Shown in pieces: positions 34,396-40,220 of a DNA stretch of 40,220 bases (positions are counted from its first letter, which is position 1; each line of letters begins with the position of its first letter). This DNA is from Akkermansiaceae bacterium. GTDB lineage: Bacteria > Verrucomicrobiota > Verrucomicrobiia > Verrucomicrobiales > Akkermansiaceae. The notes under the pieces are model-generated. The model was not told where the DNA came from and did no database searches. It saw only the letters and a list, made by a program, of their open reading frames with translations. The position numbers and the translations under genes are program-made. The stretch is taken from NCBI GenBank assembly GCA_015062055.1, contig SUVK01000001.1, positions 1 through 40,220 on the forward strand, written 5' to 3'.

Positions 34396-36055
34396 TTCTG
34401 AAGAACAGCCGCTGCATATGCCTGTGCGGCGGCTGCACAATTATGTGTATTGTCCACGCTTATTTTATTTGCAGTGGGTAGAGAATATTTTTGTGGAAAA
34501 TGAGGATACCGTCATTGGGTCTGCTATACACCGACGAGTGGATGAACCTACCAAAACGAGGGAAAATACTTTATTGGAGGAAGGTGGGACGCTGAGGTCC
34601 GTTCATATGAGTTCTGATACATTAGGGATGACCGGTGTGGTTGATATTGTCGAACATGCTGAAAATGGCAAACGTTATTTGCTGGATTATAAAAAGGGGG
34701 CGCCCGATAAAGACCAATATGGGGACTGGAAAGTTAAAGAGAATGATGCCGTGCAGTTGGCTGCATACGCTATGCTTTTGGCTGAAAACGGTGTAAATGT
34801 GGATGCGGCCGGTGTTTATTATGCCGAAATTAAAAGGCGAGTCTACGTGGAACTAACAGAAGCCCTTTTTAGCAAAGTACAAAAATATGTAAAAGAGGCA
34901 AGGGAAGTAGCTGAATCACGCATATGCCCACCACCCATGTGTGATACACGCTGTTTGTATTGTTCTGCCTATCCTGTTTGTTTGCCTTTTGAGACACGAG
35001 TGTGGAGTGAAGGCCGATATGAAGAAAAGAATCTTCCGCCACGTGCCCCCATGCCGAGCGGGGACGAAGGCGAGTTTTTAGTAGTTCAAAATCGCGATGC
35101 GTACGTATCAGTTAATGGCGGGGTAATAGTAGTTAAGTTGAACGGAGAGGTAGTAAGTAAACATCCCATTCATCAGTTGGCAGGCGTTTGTTTGTATGGT
35201 GCCATTCAAATATCTGCACAGGCTCAGCAATTACTCATGGAGCAGGGGGTGCCTGTTTCTTGGTTTAGTGCAGCCGGGCGTTTTATAGGTATGGCACATG
35301 GTTTACCTTGTAGCGGGGTAGATGCCCGTCTTGGTCAGAGCAGATTGTGGAGTGCACCCGAACGCCGACTGGCCTTGGCTTCTTGCATTGTTAAAGCCAA
35401 AATACATAACCAGAGAGTTATGCTTATGCGCAATGGCCATGCAGACGAATCTGTATTGAAAAAAATGGCAACTCTCAGAGATTCTTGCCGGAGTCAACCT
35501 TCTTTGTCATCTTTGCGAGGGGTGGAAGGTTCTGCTGCTGCTTTGTATTTTGAAAACTTTGAAGGCATGTTAAAGCCAGACATGAAGTTTGATTTCCAAG
35601 GGCGTAATAGACGCCCGCCTAAAGACCCCGTTAATGCATTGTTATCAATGGCGTATTCTATGCTGGCCAAAGAGTTGACCGGTATAGCATATACTGTGGG
35701 CTTAGACCCGTTTTTGGGATTTTTTCATTCTCCAAGATACGGGCGTCCGGCATTGGCCTTGGATATGATGGAAGAGTTTCGCCCCCTTATAGCAGATTCA
35801 ACCGTGCTGACTCTATTAAATCGTGGAGAGGTTACGCCCGTCGATTTTACGTATTCTTCTCGTGGCGTTTTATTAGGGGATAGTGCGAGACGCCAGTTTT
35901 GGAGAGCTTGGACTAGGCGACTGGATACAGAAATAACTCATCCTGTTTTTGGTTATAAAATGAGCTATAGGCGTATGTTGATGGTGCAGATGCGCCAATT
36001 GTGGCGTTATTGTCGAGGAGACATAAATGAATACCATTCTTTTACGACCAGATGA
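34376..36055 (+). CDS. cas4-cas1: Cas4-Cas1 fusion, spacer acquisition
   Basis: 559 residues from the ATG at 34376 (a TTG at 34370 and an ATG at 34379 are alternatives); it overlaps the cas12b end by 20 bases. The Cas4 part (about 1-210) is a RecB-like nuclease that trims prespacers and checks the PAM. It has YVYCPRLFYL (Cys26), GVVDIVE (D90), LLDYKKG (D104, K106), QLAAYA (Q127) and the iron-sulfur cysteines CDTRCLYC...C (189, 193, 196, 202). The Cas1 part (about 230-559) is the integrase, with GVEGSAAALYF (E384), FFHSPRYGRP (H451) and ALDMMEEFRP (D463/E466). All metal ligands seem intact. The fusion is typical of type V-B and some type I-U/G systems. It overlaps cas2 by 4 bases. Confidence 0.95.
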   Translation: MMTSPCDSEEQPLHMPVRRLHNYVYCPRLFYLQWVENIFVENEDTVIGSAIHRRVDEPTKTRENTLLEEGGTLRSVHMSSDTLGMTGVVDIVEHAENGKRYLLDYKKGAPDKDQYGDWKVKENDAVQLAAYAMLLAENGVNVDAAGVYYAEIKRRVYVELTEALFSKVQKYVKEAREVAESRICPPPMCDTRCLYCSAYPVCLPFETRVWSEGRYEEKNLPPRAPMPSGDEGEFLVVQNRDAYVSVNGGVIVVKLNGEVVSKHPIHQLAGVCLYGAIQISAQAQQLLMEQGVPVSWFSAAGRFIGMAHGLPCSGVDARLGQSRLWSAPERRLALASCIVKAKIHNQRVMLMRNGHADESVLKKMATLRDSCRSQPSLSSLRGVEGSAAALYFENFEGMLKPDMKFDFQGRNRRPPKDPVNALLSMAYSMLAKELTGIAYTVGLDPFLGFFHSPRYGRPALALDMMEEFRPLIADSTVLTLLNRGEVTPVDFTYSSRGVLLGDSARRQFWRAWTRRLDTEITHPVFGYKMSYRRMLMVQMRQLWRYCRGDINEYHSFTTR

Positions 36056-36345
36056 GTAAGAGACACAGATTTTTGGTTTGTTATGATATCGCTGATGCAA
36101 AAAGGCTGAGGCGCGTAGCCAAGGTATGTGAATCGTACGGGAGCAGAATACAGTTTTCTGTTTTTGAAAGTGCTCTCACTAATACTATGATGGCTTCTTT
36201 GCGCGCTGAGTTGGATGCCGTTATTAATCATGATACCGACCAAATTTTATTTGTCAATCTGGGTGCAGATGATGCGTCAACTCCATTTACCATGGAGTAT
36301 TTGGGGCTGCCTTATGTGAAAAAAAACAGAGTTACTATTATTTAA
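36052..36345 (+). CDS. cas2: Cas2, spacer acquisition subunit
   Basis: 97 residues, the usual size. Cas2 dimerises and holds two Cas1 dimers in the integration complex. The ferredoxin-like fold starts with FLVCYDIADAKRLRRVAK, containing the conserved aspartate at position 12, then 'SYGSRIQFSVFES', the second conserved strand. The start overlaps the Cas4-Cas1 stop (ATGA), so it is translationally coupled. It is the last gene of the cas operon; a terminator lies about 20 bases downstream. Confidence 0.95.
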   Translation: MSKRHRFLVCYDIADAKRLRRVAKVCESYGSRIQFSVFESALTNTMMASLRAELDAVINHDTDQILFVNLGADDASTPFTMEYLGLPYVKKNRVTII

Positions 36346-36363
36346 TGTTTATTATTTGCATAA

Positions 36364-36394
36364 CGCCCCGCTAGTCGGGGGGTAATTTTTTCTT
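36364..36394 (+). terminator. Intrinsic terminator of the cas operon
   Basis: Stem CCCCG (36366-36370) / CGGGG (36376-36380), with a CTAGT loop and additional flanking G/C, is followed by GGTAA and a T-rich run (36386-36394). It separates the cas operon from the gene at 36434. Confidence 0.6.
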
Positions 36395-36395
36395 C

Positions 36396-36424
36396 TTGCC
36401 GTGGGGGTTGAAAGGTGGTAGGAT
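36396..36424 (+). promoter_or_regulatory. Promoter of the 36434 gene, near-leaderless
   Basis: TTGCCG (36396-36401), 17-base spacer, TAGGAT (36419-36424). The predicted start is near 36431, three bases before the ATG. A competing pair, TTGAAA (36408-36413) and TAGTAT (36430-36435), would start inside the gene and is less likely. Confidence 0.4.
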
Positions 36425-36433
36425 GGTGGTAGT

Positions 36434-37051
36434 ATGAGATATTTAATATTGATAGCGATGATGGTGGTGAGTACGGTGGGGGAGGTGCAGGGGGCGAATG
36501 AGACGCGGGAGCGAGTTGTGGGCGGGTTGTTGAGGCTGGGAAAGGGGTTGTTGGAGAATGAGCTGGAGAAGCGAGAGGATGCGGCAAAGGAGGCGGGCAA
36601 AAAGGCAGCAGAGACGACGGAGCCGCAGCAGCGGACGTGGGGGCAACGAGGGGCAGATATGGCGGGTACGTTTGCCGCTACGGTGGTAGATGAGTTTGGG
36701 AAGAGGTCTACGAGTGAGGTGTTTGCGTTTTCGGTAAAGGATGCGTTGGATGTGCTGATAAATGAGTATAAGGAGCAGTATAAGAAGGAGGGGCGGGAGT
36801 ATGCGCGCGAGCTGGGGGACCGCATGGTGGAGCGTGTGAAGGCGGACCCGAAGATAAGTAAGACGCTGACGGCGATTGAGGTGCTGTGCTGGTCTATCAT
36901 CGGGTATTTGAGTTTTGTGACGTTGTTTGTCTTTTTTGCGTTGATTGTGGTGTTGCGCGGGCAGCGTAGGTTGAGCCGGGGGTATGAGGGGCTGTGCCGT
37001 AAAATTGATGAGCTGCAGCAAGAGGTTGCTGCAGCCCGGGGTGAAAAGTAG
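36434..37051 (+). CDS. Hypothetical exported protein with one C-terminal membrane helix
   Basis: 205 residues, not recognised. A signal peptide (about 1-20, MRYLILIAMMVVSTVGEVQG) leads into a charged, largely helical domain (about 21-145, rich in E, K and R), one long hydrophobic helix (about 148-175) and a basic helical tail that may form a coiled coil (about 180-203, 'GLCRKIDELQQEVAAARGE'). The topology suggests a periplasmic helical domain tethered to the inner membrane with a short cytoplasmic tail. It lies just past the cas2 terminator with its own promoter, so a link to CRISPR is not indicated. The coding strand is unusually G-rich. It converges on mpl with 33 bases between them. Confidence 0.65.
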   Translation: MRYLILIAMMVVSTVGEVQGANETRERVVGGLLRLGKGLLENELEKREDAAKEAGKKAAETTEPQQRTWGQRGADMAGTFAATVVDEFGKRSTSEVFAFSVKDALDVLINEYKEQYKKEGREYARELGDRMVERVKADPKISKTLTAIEVLCWSIIGYLSFVTLFVFFALIVVLRGQRRLSRGYEGLCRKIDELQQEVAAARGEK

Positions 37052-37084
37052 GCGGTGAGTTGGGTTTTACAATTGGCGGTCGCG

Positions 37085-38479
37085 TTATTGTGCGAGTGCT
37101 GAGAGTAATTTGCCGTGTATGCCGCCGAAGCCGCCGTTGCTCATGACGAGCAGAACGTCGCCGGGGTGTACGTGTGCGACGACGTGTGCGACGATGTCGT
37201 CTACGCCGGTGCCGAGGTAGCAGGTGGTGCCTGCTGCGGTGATGTCGGCGCAGAGGCGGGCTTCGTCGAGTCGGTTTTCGGGGGCGACGCGTTTGTGGTT
37301 TTCAACGGGGGAGAGAACGGCGAAGTCTGCGGTGGCGAGGGATTCTGCGAGTTCTTTTTGGAAGAGGTTGCGGATGGTGGTGTTGCTGCGGGGGTCGAAG
37401 AGGACCCAGAGGCGGCTTTTGGGGAAGCGCTGGCGCAGGCCTTGTACGGCTTGTTTGATGGCGGTGGGGTGGTGGGCGAAGTCGTCTACCACGGTGACGC
37501 CGTGGACGGTGCCGCGGATTTCTTGGCGACGTGCCACGCCCTCGAAGGTGGCGAGGGAGGCGCGGATTTGGTCGGGGGTGAGGCCGGCGAAGCGTGCGGC
37601 GCAGGTGGCCATGGCGGCGTTGCGGATGTTGAAGTCGCCGACCATGGGGATGCTGTAGGGCTCGCCGTCGAGGGTGAAGTCGCAGCCGTCGGTACGGTGG
37701 GCGATGTTGGTGATGCGCAGGTCGGCATGTTCGCCCATGCCGACGGAGACGACTTTGACCATGCGGAGCTCTGCGGCGGCGTGTTCGCGGACGTCTGCGC
37801 AGTTGGGGCAGTCTGCGTTGATGTAGACGACGCCGTCTTTGGGAACGACGCGCAGCAGGCGTTTGAAGGAGAGTTTAATTTCTTCCACATTGGCGTAGAT
37901 GTCTGCGTGGTCCATCTCGATGTTGTTGATGATGACGACCTTGGGCAGGTAGTGGAGGAATTTGGAGCGTTTGTCGAAGAAAGCGGTGTCGTATTCGTCG
38001 CCCTCAAGTACGCAGTAGTCGGAGTCTGTAAAGTTGCCGCCGCGGCCGAGGTTGCGTGCGATGCCGCCGATCATGAAGCCCGGGTTGAGGCCGTTGTCTT
38101 GCATGAGCCAAGCGAGCATGGAGGAGGTGGTGGTTTTGCCGTGGGTGCCTGTGACAACGTAGTTTTGTTTGCCCCAGAGGAAGAACTCTTTCATGGTTTC
38201 GGGGAGGCTCATGTAGCGGTAGTTTTTCTCAAGCACGGTTTCAACCTCTGCATTGCCGCGGCTCATGGCGTTGCCGATGACGACGAGGTCTGTGCCGTCG
38301 GGGATGTTGTCCGGTTTGTAGCCTTGGGAGATGGAGATGCCCTCACTTTCGAGGAATGTGGACATGGGGGGGTAGACGTTGGCATCTGTGCCGGTTACCA
38401 CGTAGCCTTTGCGAGCCATGGCAGAGGCAACGGCGCCCATGGCTGTGCCGCAGATTCCGAGAAAGTGGACATGTTTCAT
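37085..38479 (-). CDS. mpl: UDP-N-acetylmuramate:L-Ala-gamma-D-Glu-meso-DAP ligase
   Basis: 464 residues. Mur-ligase family enzyme of peptidoglycan recycling: it attaches the reclaimed murein tripeptide to UDP-MurNAc in the cytoplasm using ATP. The N-terminal Rossmann domain begins 'HVHFLGICGTAMGAVA'; the ATP P-loop VTGTHGKTTTSS is at 109-120. The Mpl-specific LEGDEYDTAFFDKRSKF (158-174) distinguishes it from MurC. 'FDPRSNTTIRNLFQ' and 'MSNGGFGGIHGKLL' are the C-terminal signatures. Its promoter places the transcript start almost at the ATG. A 456-residue ORF on the opposite strand is a shadow of this gene. Confidence 0.93.
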   Translation of the reverse strand: MKHVHFLGICGTAMGAVASAMARKGYVVTGTDANVYPPMSTFLESEGISISQGYKPDNIPDGTDLVVIGNAMSRGNAEVETVLEKNYRYMSLPETMKEFFLWGKQNYVVTGTHGKTTTSSMLAWLMQDNGLNPGFMIGGIARNLGRGGNFTDSDYCVLEGDEYDTAFFDKRSKFLHYLPKVVIINNIEMDHADIYANVEEIKLSFKRLLRVVPKDGVVYINADCPNCADVREHAAAELRMVKVVSVGMGEHADLRITNIAHRTDGCDFTLDGEPYSIPMVGDFNIRNAAMATCAARFAGLTPDQIRASLATFEGVARRQEIRGTVHGVTVVDDFAHHPTAIKQAVQGLRQRFPKSRLWVLFDPRSNTTIRNLFQKELAESLATADFAVLSPVENHKRVAPENRLDEARLCADITAAGTTCYLGTGVDDIVAHVVAHVHPGDVLLVMSNGGFGGIHGKLLSALAQ

Positions 38480-38484
38480 AAATA

Positions 38485-38513
38485 ATGCTACAATTGGTGA
38501 GATGAGAGGGCAA
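38485..38513 (-). promoter_or_regulatory. Promoter of mpl, probably leaderless
   Basis: Read on the minus strand: TTGCCC (38513-38508), 17-base spacer, TAGCAT (38490-38485). The start codon begins only 6 bases after the -10 box (38479), so the mRNA would begin at or within a base or two of the ATG. Confidence 0.5.
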
Positions 38514-38614
38514 GCTTATAACATGTTGCGCGATTTGGCAAGCGTTTTCTTTGACTGCAAGAGGGGCTGCCTGTATTTGGCACCGAGTTTTTTCTTGAGA
38601 AGGGCTCGGGTTAT

Positions 38615-40220
38615 TTATTTGGTGGGGGTTGAGCGCTTAGCGGTGATGTATTGTTCTCTTAAGTAGTGCAGCTGCTCGATGCGGCCGTTGGCGAGTATGG
38701 GTGCGGTGTTGATGCAGGTGCCGCAGGCGGTGGCGATGGCGAGGTCTTCGGGGGTGGCGGCGGGGTCTCTCAGGGCAATGCCGGCGGTGGCGAGCTCGGG
38801 GATGCGCTCGAGGTAGGTCATGCGGTTTTCGAGGGTGACGCGTATGCCGAGGCCCTCGAGGTGGCGGGGCATCCAGGGGCGCAGGGTGGCGGTGCTGAGG
38901 TGAATCTCGCAGCCGGCTTTGAGGGCTGCCATGAGGAAGAGTGAGATTTCGGTATCGGTGGTGTCGTTTTCTGCCCGCAGGCACACGGGGCGTGGCCGGT
39001 ATTGCAGGGTGGTGCAGAGGCCGGGGTGCGGGGTGAGTTGGTGGGTGATGCCGAATTCGTTTTCCCACCAGTAGGAGATGGAGTCTGCGGCTGCGGTGAG
39101 TCGCATGGTTTCGTCGGGGGTGGGTTTGGGGACGAGGACCTCCCACGGGGTGAAGGAGATGTTGCGCTGTTTGCCGCGGCGTTGCGGGCGGGCGGTTTCT
39201 TGCCAGTGGCAGAGGGCGATGAGGTAGTTTTTGCCGCCGGGTACGGCGGGGGCACCCGGGGTGTGGGGGCTCCAGCTGCCGAAGGGTTGCAGGGCGGGGC
39301 GTGCCTGCGGGCAGCAGTTGTGGTAAAGGGCAGAGCAGTCTGCCAGTGCTTTTTGCCAGGTGGTGTATTCTGCCGGGTCTTGGGAGTAGAGGATGGCGGC
39401 TTGGCCGTTGCAGATGGTTTCTTGCAGGGCGGTGGCTTGCTCTGTGTTCTCTACGCGTATGAGTGCCAGGATGGGGAGCTTGTGTATGTGTTGCAGCAGG
39501 GGGCTGTCTATGGCAACTCCGGTGCGTATGCCGGGGGTGAAGATGAGGGTGTCGGGGGCTTCCCCGGTGGGTTTGAGCAGCCAGGTTTCTTTGCCGTGTA
39601 CGCAGCTGAGCTCTCGGCGCTCTTGTGGGCTGAGGGGGGCTGCCAGCGGGCCTATGTGGGCCTCTTGGTGGCGACCGGGTGCGGCGGTGCAGGTGCTGAC
39701 GGCATCTTTGAGTGCGTTGATGAAGAGCTGGTTGTCGTATATGGCGCTGTGTACTATGACCACGTGCGGGCAGGTGGGGCTTTGGCCGGAGCGGCGGAAG
39801 GCGTGTTGGGCCAAGTCTCTGACGGCTTGTTGCCAGTCTGCGGTGGGGGCCAGGTAGGCGGCGGTGTTGCCGGCGGGTTGGCTGCAGATGACGGCGGCGG
39901 GGGCTTTCTCTGCCAAGCGCTGGGTGTCGTAGAGGGTGCTGTCTGCTATGATGGCGCTGATGCAGGGCGAGGTCATGAGCTTGACGGCAATTTGGTTGTC
40001 CAGGCAGGGTACGAATTGGAAGTAGGGCTCGCAGATACCGGCCTCTTGTACGAGGTCTGCCAGCTTGCGGCCCAAGAGGACGTTGCCCGAGGCGGGTTTG
40101 TAGATGATGGCGTTGCCGGTGAGGGTGGCGGCGGCTATGGCTGCAACGGCGTCTGCCAGGGGGTGTATGTGCCCGGGGGCTATGACGACGATGCCGCGCG
40201 GGGCGGGGGTTGTGCCGTCT
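38615..40220 (-). CDS. Aldehyde dehydrogenase-fold protein (PutA/PruA-like C-terminus), partial
   Basis: C-terminal 534 or so residues; the gene continues beyond the right edge (the frame is open to 40220, where it reads 'RGIVVIAPGHIHPLADA...LTGNAIIYKPASGN', the NAD-binding part of the ALDH fold). In PutA/PruA the last domain oxidises glutamate semialdehyde to glutamate. Recognisable later blocks are 'GNTAAYLAPTADWQQAV', 'SGQSPTCPHVVIVHSAIYD', 'PFGSWS' and 'GGKNYLIALCHW'. The key residues look changed: the usual catalytic GQ-x-Cys reads GQSP with a Cys two residues later, and the usual Glu of E-T-G-G is Gln (SQPAGN). It may therefore be inactive or altered. Whether a proline dehydrogenase domain precedes it is outside the window. 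Confidence 0.75.
   Translation of the reverse strand, partial: DGTTPAPRGIVVIAPGHIHPLADAVAAIAAATLTGNAIIYKPASGNVLLGRKLADLVQEAGICEPYFQFVPCLDNQIAVKLMTSPCISAIIADSTLYDTQRLAEKAPAAVICSQPAGNTAAYLAPTADWQQAVRDLAQHAFRRSGQSPTCPHVVIVHSAIYDNQLFINALKDAVSTCTAAPGRHQEAHIGPLAAPLSPQERRELSCVHGKETWLLKPTGEAPDTLIFTPGIRTGVAIDSPLLQHIHKLPILALIRVENTEQATALQETICNGQAAILYSQDPAEYTTWQKALADCSALYHNCCPQARPALQPFGSWSPHTPGAPAVPGGKNYLIALCHWQETARPQRRGKQRNISFTPWEVLVPKPTPDETMRLTAAADSISYWWENEFGITHQLTPHPGLCTTLQYRPRPVCLRAENDTTDTEISLFLMAALKAGCEIHLSTATLRPWMPRHLEGLGIRVTLENRMTYLERIPELATAGIALRDPAATPEDLAIATACGTCINTAPILANGRIEQLHYLREQYITAKRSTPTK

Noticed and set aside
37115..38485. 456-residue ORF on the plus strand
   Set aside because: Lies entirely opposite mpl, is low-complexity in V, D, G and A, and is a codon-bias shadow of the real gene.

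Overview
The window most resembles a Gram-negative member of the Verrucomicrobiota, probably an Akkermansia-like gut lineage. The clues are two very glycine/threonine-rich autotransporters that share the start MKLHLP and a C-terminal barrel, an LpxR-type lipid A deacylase, system II cytochrome c maturation genes (ResB/CcsA) and the peptidoglycan-recycling ligase Mpl. The placement is an inference from gene style; there is no rRNA or other phylogenetic marker here.

Layout. 1-3769: a regulatory block with an ECF-type sigma factor, three small related proteins and a membrane M48 metallopeptidase; four of these genes overlap each other. 3854-7234: a 1126-residue autotransporter. 7425-10880: polyprenyl diphosphate synthase, serine acetyltransferase (cysE) and a COG2509-type FAD dehydrogenase that is broken by a one-base frameshift. 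11050-20274: a giant autotransporter (3074 residues) whose passenger contains a copy of the smaller autotransporter's module; a strong terminator follows. 20533-22103 (minus): tilS and a NUDIX hydrolase. 22273-25154: lpxR, resB and ccsA. 25513-26991: bifunctional NAD(P)HX repair enzyme.

27000-36394 is a complete type V-B CRISPR-Cas locus, the most notable part of the window. In order it has a leader with a probable tracrRNA (20-nt anti-repeat at 27141-27160), an array of 37 full identical 36-nt repeats ending in a 16-nt truncated repeat, a 1375-residue Cas12b, a Cas4-Cas1 fusion, Cas2 and an intrinsic terminator. The three cas genes overlap and read the same way as the array. Cas12b is recognised by RuvC motifs at D738, E1094 and D1229 and by extended similarity to the Alicyclobacillus enzyme, but it is about 245 residues longer. 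The excess lies in the N-terminal/REC1 part and between RuvC-I and RuvC-II. The cas genes look more AT-rich than the neighbouring housekeeping genes, which suggests lateral acquisition between nnr and the 36434 gene.

36434-40220: a signal-peptide/transmembrane protein of unknown function, then on the minus strand mpl and the C-terminal part of a PutA/PruA-like aldehyde dehydrogenase with altered catalytic positions that runs off the right edge.

A recurrent feature is a sigma70-like promoter whose -10 box starts only 11-15 bases before the start codon (genes at 3854, 22103 minus, 22273, 36434 and 38479 minus). This suggests that leaderless or near-leaderless mRNAs are common in this organism.
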